Below, piece by piece: positions 16,611 through 25,291 of a stretch of 51,766 nucleotides of DNA. The notes under the pieces were generated by a model. That model did no database searches and had not been told where the DNA came from. It saw only the letters and a program-made list of their open reading frames with translations. The number at the start of each line of letters is the position of its first letter. Within the stretch, counting starts at the first letter, position 1. The stretch is from the NCBI GenBank assembly GCA_903858635.1, contig CAIOJO010000253.1, positions 1 through 51,766 on the forward strand, in the 5' to 3' direction. Both the position numbers and the translations under genes were made by a program. Source of the DNA: an uncultured Telmatospirillum sp. (GTDB taxonomy: Bacteria > Pseudomonadota > Alphaproteobacteria > Rhodospirillales > Magnetospirillaceae).

Positions 16611-17588
16611 TCAGGCGACCCCGGCGCCGGCGCCGGTGACGTGGCCCGCATGTCTGAGGCCGGCAAGCCGCTTGACCACACTCCGCCTGCCATAATGGAT
16701 GATGCGGGGGATGACCGGCGGGCAGTCGACGAGCAGTGCCATGGCATGGTCAAGACGGCAATTCTTGACGGCATCGATGAACGCATAATGGGTGAGTTGG
16801 ACGGCAATGGACAGCCTCTGGTTGATCAAGGCAGTTCGCAAATTCGTCTCGTCGCCAGTCAGGGAATCCAACTCCGCCTGATTGTTGAGGAGAAGGGCGT
16901 GCAGATCGGGTTCGGTCCAGCTGCGGCACAGAGAGCCCGGAGTCTGATAGTAAATATAGTAAGCGTCGCGGCACAGGTGGAGCAACTGCCCAGATTTCAG
17001 AAGCAAATACAGGAAATGCGAATCCTCGCCGACACGGATATGCGAGGGATAGCGCATGCCGCTTGCCGAAATCACCTCGCGTCGAAACACCGGCTTGAGA
17101 AAACCGAAGTCCATGCTGCGCCAAGCATTCAGATTGCTGGTGATGAAGCCGGCCGCATCGATGGAGTGCGGGAACGCCTTGGGCGACCAGGCCAGCCGAA
17201 GGAACTTGCCCCTCATATCGACCAGCCGTTGGTTGTCGGCCACCACGCCAGCCCGCCGCTGTTCGGCAAAGGCGATCAAGCGCTCCAGTCGCGTCGGATA
17301 CATCACGTCGTCGGCGTCGAGGACCGCGATCCAATCGCCGGTCGCCGCGTCCAGACCGGCATTACGGGCGAAGCCGGCGCCTCGCTGCGCACTGGCGTCC
17401 AGCGGACGGACCCTGCGGTCTGCTGCCGCCAGCCCTTCGAGGATCGACCAGGTGCCGTCGGTCGATCCGTTGTCGGCAACCAAAACCTCCACTTGGACGC
17501 CGGTTTGATTCAACGCCGAGCGAACCGCCCTGGCGATGAAAGGCACTCCATTGAGGACCGGGATTATGACCGAAACGGTGATCAGCAT
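16611..17588 (-). CDS. Family 2 glycosyltransferase
   Basis: The 325-residue protein has SVIIPVLNGVPFIARAVRSA, EVLVADNGSTDGTW and the DADDVMYPTRLERL metal motif, a clear GT-A family 2 transferase. Later blocks (EDSHFLYLLLKSGQLLH) fit enzymes of O-antigen loci. The ATG at 17588 is preferred over 17600 because GGATGGAG lies just upstream of it and the family usually begins at the ITVSVIIP strand. It is transcribed towards the PIG-L gene and is separated from the upstream unknown gene by an AT-rich gap. The sugar specificity is unknown. Confidence 0.86.
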   Translation of the reverse strand: MLITVSVIIPVLNGVPFIARAVRSALNQTGVQVEVLVADNGSTDGTWSILEGLAAADRRVRPLDASAQRGAGFARNAGLDAATGDWIAVLDADDVMYPTRLERLIAFAEQRRAGVVADNQRLVDMRGKFLRLAWSPKAFPHSIDAAGFITSNLNAWRSMDFGFLKPVFRREVISASGMRYPSHIRVGEDSHFLYLLLKSGQLLHLCRDAYYIYYQTPGSLCRSWTEPDLHALLLNNQAELDSLTGDETNLRTALINQRLSIAVQLTHYAFIDAVKNCRLDHAMALLVDCPPVIPRIIHYGRRSVVKRLAGLRHAGHVTGAGAGVA

Positions 17589-17849
17589 GGCTCCATCCAT
17601 CGGAAATAGCGACCGACAAGAACACTATCCGTTGGTATATTTATTTACAAACTTTCTTATGACATCAAATTCGCACCCACGAGTGTTAGAACCCATAAAT
17701 TATGGATGGGCTTTGTACCAATATTACCCTTTTGTCTATTTGGGACCGCCCTGACCGGCAAGGCCAAAGCCGACACGGCCACACCGCATTCTTACAGCGG
17801 GGCCGGCGTCCCTGCCGGCACGGAGGGGCAGAGCGGCGCTACGAACAAC
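17589..17849. promoter_or_regulatory. AT-rich intergenic region upstream of the GT2 gene
   Basis: Positions 17625-17745 are strikingly AT-rich in an otherwise GC-rich locus. They include the short inverted repeat CATAAATTATG (17695-17705). This is the likely promoter region of the minus-strand GT2 gene. I see no coding sequence or recognisable operator here. Confidence 0.4.
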
Positions 17850-18722
17850 TCAATCGAGGCCGACCGCCTCGAGGCCGGTACGCCACAGGATGCGAGCGCG
17901 GCGCCATACGCGCTGGCGCCGCGTCGTGGCCATGCCTTCGGCGCATTTGACCGGATGCCAGAGCTGGTTCGGTTCGTCCCCGACCAGCCGCTGGATCGGC
18001 CGAAACACCAGGGTTCCGGGTCCGTGGGTGCGAACCTTCGGGGTGTTGCGGTAGAAGCGGTTGACGTTGCCCGGCTGCACGAACTCGCCGTCACCGCCGA
18101 TATCCTCGATGCTCAGGCCATTCCTGGCCAACAGGGTGGGAACCGTGCATTCGCAATGACCGGCCCAACCATCGCGGTAGCCTTGGTCGACGACGGTCAG
18201 GCCACGGTTCGAGATGCGATAGAACGGCAGGAAGCTGGCAATCTTGTCCTGGGCGGCCAACTCTACGCCCGGCGGCGGCTTCAAGGTGGGCCAATTGGCC
18301 CAGTCGGGATTGAATGGATATCGATAGACGGTCGTCGACAATAAGTCGACGGCACTGTCGGCAAAGGCCTCGAAGACGAGGCGCCAGTCGCCCGAGAACC
18401 GAACGTCGTATTCGATCACCCAATAGAATTCGTATTGCGGTCGGTTACGCCAGAAATTGAGGACGAACAGGTCGATGTTGTGAGAATTGATGCGGGTGCT
18501 CTTCCGCCGATAGGCCAACCCCCGCAGGCTCCGTTCATCGAAGCGAAAGACATCGGTATCGGCCGGCGGCACCCCCGGCAACCGTTCCGTCGTGTTGTAC
18601 AGCAACACGACGTCATGGCCCGACGGAACTTCGCGCCGCAGCTTCCGGTATTCGACGATGATCGGCTCGCTGACGAAATGCGTCATGAACAGGACTGCGA
18701 CGGGGGCATTCGGCGCAACCAT
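17850..18722 (-). CDS. Unknown protein, paralogue of the 10185-11069 product
   Basis: The 290-residue protein is the second member of the paralogous pair. It contains the shared FYWVIEYDVRFSGDW, STTVYRYPF, FLPFYRISNRGL and EDIGGDGEFV blocks and ends in an Arg-rich tail. The start is uncertain: TTG 18851, ATG 18788 and ATG 18722 are in frame. I prefer 18722 because GGAAG lies upstream and because the paralogue's similarity begins near that point. No named family is recognised with confidence. The acidic E-x-D-V motif and GGDG suggest a nucleotide- or metal-binding enzyme. It lies at the left edge of the region shared with the GGDEF/EAL gene and is transcribed away from it. Confidence 0.72.
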   Translation of the reverse strand: MVAPNAPVAVLFMTHFVSEPIIVEYRKLRREVPSGHDVVLLYNTTERLPGVPPADTDVFRFDERSLRGLAYRRKSTRINSHNIDLFVLNFWRNRPQYEFYWVIEYDVRFSGDWRLVFEAFADSAVDLLSTTVYRYPFNPDWANWPTLKPPPGVELAAQDKIASFLPFYRISNRGLTVVDQGYRDGWAGHCECTVPTLLARNGLSIEDIGGDGEFVQPGNVNRFYRNTPKVRTHGPGTLVFRPIQRLVGDEPNQLWHPVKCAEGMATTRRQRVWRRARILWRTGLEAVGLD

Positions 18723-18920
18723 GACGAGCTCTTCCAATTTTCTCCGCCCGCTATATGACGGCTCGCCGTACCAACCACAAGTGTCCATACCCCCAGAGAG
18801 TTCTTCCCTCAATTCCTCAGCGCCGGCCGAATATCGTAAAGAGTCGATCAATTAGGCGAATTTGTAACAGCATTGTCGCTTGAGCTGCGCGGCCGCTCCC
18901 CACAGGATCCACCAAAGACA

Positions 18921-21689
18921 ATGGCACCCATTGTTCTTAATAGCGGTGATAACTTGAATCGAGGGCTGGCCTTGCGTGCCACCGGCAACAGGGATGGCTC
19001 GACGGTACAGTCCTCGCCTGGGCGCAAGGCGCGTTTCGCGCCGCGCAGGATTATGCTGGTGGGCGCCGGCCTGATTGGGCTTTGGCTGTTGTTGTCGTCG
19101 GGAGTCAGCCTGTCCGACCTGTCCGCCCTGCCGGCGGATCGGGTGATCCTGATGGCCCTGTTCGCCACCGCCGCGCTTGGTTGGCAGGCGGTCGGACCAG
19201 CCTCGATTGGCCGGCGCGTTCACGATGGCAGCCAGGAAAGCCTCAAGGCGCCGCTCGCCATCATCGAAACCTTGCCGGTCCCCCTGCTGGTGCTGCGCCG
19301 CGCCGACGGAACCGTCCTCCATGCCAATGCCTCGTTCGAGTCCCTGTCCGGTTACCCGGCGACCGACCTGATCGGACAGACGGCCGCCAATTGTGGCCTC
19401 GACGCGATCGACCTGCTGTGCTGCCTCGACCTTCCGGGTCACGGGTTGGCAGCCGGTCGGGAAATTCCCTTCCGCACCAAGGATGGCGAGGCCCGGATGG
19501 TCTTGGTCAAGGCCAATCCCATCCCGTATGGCGCCGAACCGGCGATCGTCCTGGCCTTGACCGACATCAGCCCGCGTCGCAACGCCGAAGCCTTGCTGCA
19601 GCGCAAGCACGAGACCCTGCAAGCGGTCAATCTGTTGCAGGACGAGTTCCTCAGCCACCGTGACCCCGAGGCTTTGTTTGGCCGGCTGTTGCAGGTGGCG
19701 CTGGAGGTCACCGGCAGCCACGAAGGGCTGATCGAGGAAGCCTGGCCGGGCGAAGGCGGAACCCACCGAACCGAACATCGGGCCGGACAGCCGCATCGCC
19801 CCGACGACCAGTTGCTGCTCCGCGCCTTGCAAGACGGCCGGGCCGCCTGCCAGGATGGACAGATGGCCATCCCGCTTTATGCCGGCAACGCGCTGGTCGG
19901 GGTGATGGCGCTGGCCGGCCGCAAGAACGGCTACGATGCCGAGATGCAGGACGAGTTGATCCCGTTCTTCAATTGTTGCGGCAACCTGATCGCGGCGTTT
20001 CAGAATGCGGTCGAACATGAGGATGCCGAGAACCGCCTGTCCAAACTGTCGCTGGCGGTCGAGCAGAGCCCGTCCGCCGTCGTCATCACCGACCGCCAGG
20101 GCATCATTGAATACGTCAACCGACGCTTCTGCGAGGTGACCGGCTACGAGCCGGAAGACATCGTCGGCCAGACCCCGCGCATGCTGAAGTCCGGCTACAT
20201 GCCCGACACGACCTATCGCGAGCTGTGGGAAACCGTCCTCTCCGGTCAGCAATGGCAGGGCGAGCTCTACAACAAGCGCAAGGGCGGCGAATGCTATTGG
20301 GCGCAAACGCAGGTCTCTGCGGTGCGCGGTCGCGACCATCAGGTCACCCATTTGCTCGGCATGTTCGAGGACATCTCGCTCCGCAAACGCTACGAAGAAC
20401 GCCTTCTGCACCAAGCCAATTTCGACCAGCTGACCAACCTGCCCAACCGCATCTTGGCATTCGACCGCCTGTGCCAGGCGCTCAACCAGGCGCAGCGGGA
20501 CGGCAGCGTGCTCACCCTGATGCAGGTGGACCTCGACCACTTCAAGTTCGTCAACGAATCGCTGGGTCATGCGGCGGGTGACGCCGTCCTTCTCGAAACG
20601 ACACGCCGTCTGCTCGGTTGTGTGCGCAAGACCGACACCGTCGCCCGCCTCGGCAGCGACGAATTCCTGCTGATCATGGCCGACCGCGGCAACGAGGACC
20701 CGTCGGATGTGGTGGCGCGCCGCGTCCTCGAATCATTCAGCCGCTCGTTCCAGGTCGAAGAGACCGAATTGTTTGTTTCGGTCAGCATCGGGCTCACCGT
20801 AGCGCCCGATGACGGCACCGATCCGCATTCGCTGCTGCGCAATTGCGAAGCGGCGATGACCCAGGCGAAGGAAAACGGACGCAACACCTATCGCTTCTTC
20901 ACCCCGGACATGAACCGCCGAGCGGCACAGCGCCTGGAGATCGACACCCATCTGCGGCACGCCCTGCGGCGCCAGGAATTGTCTCTCGATTACCAGCCGA
21001 TGCTCGATCTTGGTTCGGGGCGCATGATCGGCTGCGAGGCCCTGCTGCGCTGGAACAGCCCCGTACTTGGCCGTCTCCCGCCGGACCGCTTCATTCCGCT
21101 GGCCGAAGACACCGGGCTGATCGTTCCCATCGGCCAATGGGTGTTGCAGACCGCGTGCCGCCAAGCCAAGGAATGGCTCGACGGCGGCGAAGACCTGATC
21201 CTGTCGGTCAACACTTCGCCGCGCCAGTTGCGCCACATGCAACTGGTCGATGATGTCGCCCGCGCCCTCGACGAAAGCGGCTTGCCGCCCGACAAGCTGG
21301 AACTGGAAATCACCGAAAGCTTCTTGATCGCCGATCCCCAGCACACGGCCAGCATCATGGAACAACTGGGCCGGCTGGGCGTCCGCCTGTCCCTCGACGA
21401 TTTCGGGACCGGGTACTCCTCGCTCAGCTATCTGAAGCGTTATCCCTTCGAGACGCTGAAGATCGATCGCAGTTTCATCCGCGACGTATTGACCGACCCC
21501 AACGACCGGGCGCTGGTCAAGGCGATCATCGCCATGGCCCGAAGCCTGAAACTGCGCGTCGTGGCCGAAGGAGTCGAGACCGCCGAGCAATTGGAATTCT
21601 TGCGCGACCAGGGTTGTGACGCGATCCAGGGCTACCATTTCAGCCGCCCCCTGCCCCCCGATCGGTTCTCGGCCTTCCTAGCGGCCTGA
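18921..21689 (+). CDS. PAS/GGDEF/EAL cyclic-di-GMP protein
   Basis: The 922-residue membrane protein has two N-terminal hydrophobic segments (about residues 30-80), a PAS domain (ETLPVPLLVLRRADGTVLHA), a GAF-like stretch, and a second PAS domain with ITDRQGIIEYVNRRFCEVTG. A GGDEF domain follows (VARLGSDEFLLIM, a GSDEF variant of the active site), and then an EAL domain with the intact EALLRW, DDFGTGYSSL and KIDRSFI motifs. It may make or degrade cyclic-di-GMP. The EAL half keeps the usual catalytic signatures. The start could be TTG 18873 or ATG 18921; I choose 18921, with only a weak ribosome binding site. It lies upstream of a hairpin and next to the class III cyclase and histidine kinase genes. 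Confidence 0.88.
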   Translation: MAPIVLNSGDNLNRGLALRATGNRDGSTVQSSPGRKARFAPRRIMLVGAGLIGLWLLLSSGVSLSDLSALPADRVILMALFATAALGWQAVGPASIGRRVHDGSQESLKAPLAIIETLPVPLLVLRRADGTVLHANASFESLSGYPATDLIGQTAANCGLDAIDLLCCLDLPGHGLAAGREIPFRTKDGEARMVLVKANPIPYGAEPAIVLALTDISPRRNAEALLQRKHETLQAVNLLQDEFLSHRDPEALFGRLLQVALEVTGSHEGLIEEAWPGEGGTHRTEHRAGQPHRPDDQLLLRALQDGRAACQDGQMAIPLYAGNALVGVMALAGRKNGYDAEMQDELIPFFNCCGNLIAAFQNAVEHEDAENRLSKLSLAVEQSPSAVVITDRQGIIEYVNRRFCEVTGYEPEDIVGQTPRMLKSGYMPDTTYRELWETVLSGQQWQGELYNKRKGGECYWAQTQVSAVRGRDHQVTHLLGMFEDISLRKRYEERLLHQANFDQLTNLPNRILAFDRLCQALNQAQRDGSVLTLMQVDLDHFKFVNESLGHAAGDAVLLETTRRLLGCVRKTDTVARLGSDEFLLIMADRGNEDPSDVVARRVLESFSRSFQVEETELFVSVSIGLTVAPDDGTDPHSLLRNCEAAMTQAKENGRNTYRFFTPDMNRRAAQRLEIDTHLRHALRRQELSLDYQPMLDLGSGRMIGCEALLRWNSPVLGRLPPDRFIPLAEDTGLIVPIGQWVLQTACRQAKEWLDGGEDLILSVNTSPRQLRHMQLVDDVARALDESGLPPDKLELEITESFLIADPQHTASIMEQLGRLGVRLSLDDFGTGYSSLSYLKRYPFETLKIDRSFIRDVLTDPNDRALVKAIIAMARSLKLRVVAEGVETAEQLEFLRDQGCDAIQGYHFSRPLPPDRFSAFLAA

Positions 21690-21716
21690 CGCAAACTGAT
21701 GATTCAGTTTGCGTCA
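21687..21716. terminator. Bidirectional hairpin terminator between convergent genes
   Basis: A perfect 13-base inverted repeat (TGACGCAAACTGA / TCAGTTTGCGTCA) with a four-base TGAT loop spans 21687-21716. It begins inside the TGA stop of the GGDEF/EAL gene. It lies between that plus-strand gene and the minus-strand cyclase gene, which ends at 21722. There is no long T-run, so it may act as a stability or pausing hairpin rather than a classic terminator. Confidence 0.7.
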
Positions 21717-21721
21717 GAGCA

Positions 21722-22702
21722 CTAGGTCACGTGCACCCGATAGACCTCGGGGGGATTGGCGATGTTCTTCATCTTGGGAATGCCGATGCTCTGGAAACCG
21801 GCTTCCACCTTGCCCTTAACATGCTCGTAGACGGCGGCCGAGATGGAGATGCCGCCCGGATCGGTGATCGACTCCATGCGCGCCGCAATGTTGACGCCTT
21901 CGCCGAACACGTCTTTCTCGGTGACGATCACTTCGCCTTCATGGATGCCGATCCGCACCTTCAGGTGGTCGTTGACGGGGCGCGGCTTGTTGAACGCCCG
22001 CAGGTCCTTCTGCATGGAAATACCGCAGCGGAGCGCCTCCAGCGGACTCTGGAAGACCACCATGAAGGCGTCGCCGATGGTCTTGATTTCCTTGCCGCGA
22101 TGGGTGGTGATGTTGCGGCGCATGATGGTGTTGTGCTCTTTCAGCAAGGCGAAGGTGGCCGCTTCGTCCTTCTCCATCTTGGCACTGTAGCCGACGATGT
22201 CGGTCATCATGATGACCTGGATCTTCTTCGATTCATCCTCGCGGCGCACCACGTTATACGGCTGCCCCCCCGCCGCGGCGGCAGCCCCGCCGCCGCCCGC
22301 CGCCATCGCCACCGACGAACGGCCGCCCCCGCGCAGCATGCGGACCAGGCCGCCCAGCAGCGTCACCGGCAGCCACAGGCCAAGCACGGCGATGGCGGCG
22401 ATGGTATAGCCGACCGAGGCTTCGGGAAACAGCAGGCGGAATTCCTGGTTATGGGAGATGACATAGAACAGGCCGCAATACACCGCCAGGCGAATGACCT
22501 TGCCGCCGATGCCGCCGATGAAGATGCGAAGGAGCAGGCAGAGCAGAACGATCCCGCCGCCGATGGCCGCCAGTTTGGGCTCGTAGAAATACTGGGCGGT
22601 CTGCCAGGTCGCCTGCAGATAGGCCGGCACCACCTTGATATAGGCCATCGCCAGAACCAGCAAGGGCTGCAGAGCCTTCAGGTGATTCAGTATTGCGTCC
22701 AT
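21722..22702 (-). CDS. Membrane class III adenylate/guanylate cyclase
   Basis: The 326-residue protein has three or four hydrophobic segments (about residues 10-30, 45-70, 75-95, 105-125) and a short Gly/Ala-rich linker. The class III cyclase homology domain follows. Metal-binding TDIVGYSAKMEKD, TIGDAFMVVF, the substrate region RIGIHEGEVIV and GEGVNIAARMESI are all present. The product is expected to make cyclic AMP from ATP in the cytoplasm, though guanylate specificity is possible. The ATG at 22702 is chosen; a GTG at 22714 is also in frame and overlaps the GGGCGGG region that could serve as a ribosome binding site. It is convergent with the GGDEF/EAL gene, and its upstream gap contains the CGCCAAG inverted repeat. 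Confidence 0.86.
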   Translation of the reverse strand: MDAILNHLKALQPLLVLAMAYIKVVPAYLQATWQTAQYFYEPKLAAIGGGIVLLCLLLRIFIGGIGGKVIRLAVYCGLFYVISHNQEFRLLFPEASVGYTIAAIAVLGLWLPVTLLGGLVRMLRGGGRSSVAMAAGGGGAAAAAGGQPYNVVRREDESKKIQVIMMTDIVGYSAKMEKDEAATFALLKEHNTIMRRNITTHRGKEIKTIGDAFMVVFQSPLEALRCGISMQKDLRAFNKPRPVNDHLKVRIGIHEGEVIVTEKDVFGEGVNIAARMESITDPGGISISAAVYEHVKGKVEAGFQSIGIPKMKNIANPPEVYRVHVT

Positions 22703-22808
22703 GCACCCGCCCACTGGCCTTTGTCGCCACGATACAGTTTAGCATGCGACTAATCCATAGGGGTCGTGGTTGCCCCAGGGCTGGCCCAGACAACATTTGA
22801 ACAGAATT

Positions 22809-22937
22809 GAACCGCCAAGGCGCCAAGACGCCAAGGGGATGGTATCGCGCCGTAGGCGCCCTCATCATTACGGTGCGTTGTGAATGGGAATGCCGAACCG
22901 GGGAAGCCGCCTTGGCGCCTTGGCGTCTTGGCGGTTC
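22809..22937. repeat. Inverted repeat built from CGCCAAG-type 8-mers
   Basis: Two 28-base arms, 22809-22836 and 22910-22937, are inverted copies matching at 26 of 28 positions, separated by 73 bases. Each arm is three copies of an 8-base unit of the form CGCCAAGN. It lies between the histidine kinase stop (22956) and the cyclase start (22702). An intergenic REP-like repeat or a transcript-stabilising structure is the likely explanation. The repeat family is not identified. Confidence 0.75.
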
Positions 22938-22955
22938 CAGGCCCTAAGTTTCAAA

Positions 22956-25127
22956 TCAGTCGCCGGTTGCGGCGGATCCTTCCGAGACCGGCAGATTGCG
23001 CGTCAGCGGCAGGCGAACGGTCACCGTCGTTCCGACCCCCAGCTCGCTGTCGAGTTCGAACGTGCCGCCATGCAATTCGGCCAATTGCTTGCTGATCGGC
23101 AGGCCGAGGCCGGTCCCCTCGTCGCGCCGCACCATCGGGTTGGACACCTGGCCGAACGGCTCCAGGACCCGCGGCAGATCTTCCGCCCGGATGCCGATGC
23201 CGCTGTCCTTGACCACCAGCGTCACCCGGCCATCCTCGCCTTGGAAACCCCGCAGGTTGACCGTGCCGCCGTCCGGGGTGAACTTGATGGCATTGGCCAG
23301 CAGGTTGAGGACGATCTGCTTCAGCCGCAGGGGATCGGCCCACACCTTCGGCAAACCGGGCGCCATATCGCTGGTCAGCACCAGGTTCTTGCGACTGGCC
23401 TGTTCGGCCACCAGGCGCAGCGCACTGACCGCGCAAGGGGCGATGTCGACGTCCTCCTCGTCCAGGCTGAGCTTGCCCGATTCGACCTTGGACAGGTCCA
23501 GCATGTCGTTGATCAGTTCGAGCAGATGGCGGCCGGATTCGTGGATGTCCTGCACATACTCCTGGTATTTGGGGTGGCCGAGGGGGCCGAACGGCTGCAT
23601 CTCGATGAATTCGGAATAGCCCAGGATGGCATTCATCGGGGTGCGCAGTTCATGGCTCATGCTGGCCAGGAAGTCCGACTTGCTGCGGTTGGCCTGCTCG
23701 GCCTGCTGCTTGGCCAGAAGCAGCGCCTCCTCCATGTTCTTGCGCTGCGAGACGTCCTCCATCACCGCCAGGTATTGGACGATGCGGCCATCCTTGTCGC
23801 GCAACGGGGCAATGGCCAGCGAACTCCAATAGAGCTCGCCGGTCTTCTTGCGGTTCAGCAATTCGCCGGTCCACTCTTCGCCGGCCTTCAGCCGCGTCCA
23901 CAAGTCCTCGTAGACGCGGGCCGCGGTCAGGCCCGATTTGAGGATGCGCGGCGTCTTCCCCAGCAGCTCATCCTTGTGATATCCGGATATCGCACAGACC
24001 CGCGGATTGGCGTACAGAATGACCCCTTCGGTGTCGGTGATCAGGGCCGAGGCGGCGCTTTGTTCGAGGGCGTTGGCCAGGGTGTAGGCCTTTTCCTCTG
24101 CTTCCACCCGGCGCGTGATGTCGCGCACCACGGCGATCAGCCGGTCGCCGCCGTCGAGCATCGCCTGGCGCAGGGTGACGTCGAGATGCGGCGCCGTTGC
24201 GGCGCCGCCGTAGCCGCGCACCTGTTGGCGGTTCCAGCGCCGCAGTTGCGGCAACGAGGCATTGGCGGTGGCCGGGATCAGGGCGTCCAAGGGTTGCCCG
24301 ACCCCGCCCCGGAGATGGAAAATGGCCTGGGCGGCCGGGTTCATCGACTCGACCAGGCGGCGATTGGGGTCGATCACCATGATGCCGTCGGCCAAGGCAT
24401 TGACCACCGAGCGGTGGTAATCCTCGAGGGCCGCCAGCTGGGCCAAGGCGGTGTCGGTTTGTCGCAGCAGCGGCCGGAAGACCTTCCAATACATGGCCAG
24501 CAAGACCAGCAGGAACAGCGATTCGCCGCCCAGCGCGAACAGATGAAGGGTGGAGACCCGCTCGCGAATGCCGCCGCTCAGCACCGCCACCAGGGCGTCC
24601 GAGCCGGACAGCAGCGAGCCGCCGCCCAGCGCCTGGATCTTGCGGATCAGCGGATGGTCGTTCCTGAGCTGGCCGTCGGGCAAGCCGGCCAGCGCTTCCA
24701 CCGCATCGCCGAAATCATGCAGCTGCTGGATCAGGCGATGCGGCTCGCCATAAAGGATCGCTTCCGCCTGCCCGACCGCCGGCGAAGCGAGAACCCGGTA
24801 GTCGAGGGAGGGTGGCACCGCCAGCAGGGCCGCGGTCGATCGCCGCAGATCGGACCTGAGGCGTCCCCGGTCGTCGCCGGGCCCATTGACCAATTGCAGG
24901 GCGTCGATGGTGATGTGCTGCACCAAACTGCGCTGCCGCCCGCCGACCTCGAGCAGCGATGCCACCTGTTCCTGTCCGCTGACCAAGGCATGGAACACCG
25001 CGAAGGCGACGCCCGACATGCCGGCCAGCAGCATCAGAATCAGGAAGATCCGGATGCGCAGCAGGTGGCGGACCCGATTGCCGATCTCCTGTCCGGTCCG
25101 GCGAGGCTCCGTTCCGAGGCTGGGCAG
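22956..25127 (-). CDS. Membrane histidine kinase with two PAS domains, probable CTG start
   Basis: The 723-residue protein, read from CTG 25127, has an N-terminal membrane helix and a periplasmic region resembling type IV pili methyl-accepting (PilJ-like) sensors (RQRSLVQHITIDALQL). A second helix lies near residues 200-220, followed by two PAS domains (DGIMVIDPNRRLVESM, ITDTEGVILYANPRVC), HisKA (FLASMSHELRTPMNAILGY) and a HATPase domain with NLLANAIKFT, DSGIGI and GTGLGLPISK. The H-box histidine is present. The usual ATG at 25034 lacks a Shine-Dalgarno sequence and would cut off the first helix. CTG 25127 follows AGGAGG at a spacing of five bases, directly after an in-frame TAG. No response regulator lies in the window. 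The PAS region closely resembles that of the GGDEF/EAL neighbour. Confidence 0.85.
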   Translation of the reverse strand: MPSLGTEPRRTGQEIGNRVRHLLRIRIFLILMLLAGMSGVAFAVFHALVSGQEQVASLLEVGGRQRSLVQHITIDALQLVNGPGDDRGRLRSDLRRSTAALLAVPPSLDYRVLASPAVGQAEAILYGEPHRLIQQLHDFGDAVEALAGLPDGQLRNDHPLIRKIQALGGGSLLSGSDALVAVLSGGIRERVSTLHLFALGGESLFLLVLLAMYWKVFRPLLRQTDTALAQLAALEDYHRSVVNALADGIMVIDPNRRLVESMNPAAQAIFHLRGGVGQPLDALIPATANASLPQLRRWNRQQVRGYGGAATAPHLDVTLRQAMLDGGDRLIAVVRDITRRVEAEEKAYTLANALEQSAASALITDTEGVILYANPRVCAISGYHKDELLGKTPRILKSGLTAARVYEDLWTRLKAGEEWTGELLNRKKTGELYWSSLAIAPLRDKDGRIVQYLAVMEDVSQRKNMEEALLLAKQQAEQANRSKSDFLASMSHELRTPMNAILGYSEFIEMQPFGPLGHPKYQEYVQDIHESGRHLLELINDMLDLSKVESGKLSLDEEDVDIAPCAVSALRLVAEQASRKNLVLTSDMAPGLPKVWADPLRLKQIVLNLLANAIKFTPDGGTVNLRGFQGEDGRVTLVVKDSGIGIRAEDLPRVLEPFGQVSNPMVRRDEGTGLGLPISKQLAELHGGTFELDSELGVGTTVTVRLPLTRNLPVSEGSAATGD

Positions 25128-25158
25128 CCTGTCCTCCTATGCGGCTACGGCTTTAAAT

Positions 25159-25256
25159 CGTCATGGCCGGACTTGATCCGGCCATCCACGCGCCAACCCC
25201 AAACGATGTCGGCTGATTTCGGCACGTGGATCACCGGGTCAAGCCCGGTGATGACG
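25159..25256. repeat. Inverted pair of 32-base palindromic intergenic repeats
   Basis: Two 32-base elements, 25159-25190 and 25225-25256, are inverted copies with about 26 matching positions. Each begins or ends in CGTCAT/ATCCACG and contains an internal CCGG palindrome around a TTGA core. They fill the 164-base gap between the kinase start and the UbiV stop. Similar GTCAT...CCGG...ATCCA repeats are common in alphaproteobacterial intergenic regions. Their function is unknown; they may fold into a hairpin at the transcript end. Confidence 0.8.
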
Positions 25257-25291
25257 GCTAAGAATTGACGAAAGGGGTGATGCGAGGGCCT

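Noticed and set aside
18852-20570. Open frame of 572 codons on the minus strand over the PAS region of the GGDEF/EAL gene
   Set aside because: Opposite to a well-supported gene; no recognisable motifs.
22809-22836. CGCCAAG 8-mers as a CRISPR array
   Set aside because: The units are contiguous, 8 bases long and without spacers; there are no cas genes nearby.
22884-25268. Open frame of 794 codons on the plus strand over the histidine kinase
   Set aside because: Antisense shadow; composition and lack of motifs do not support a gene.
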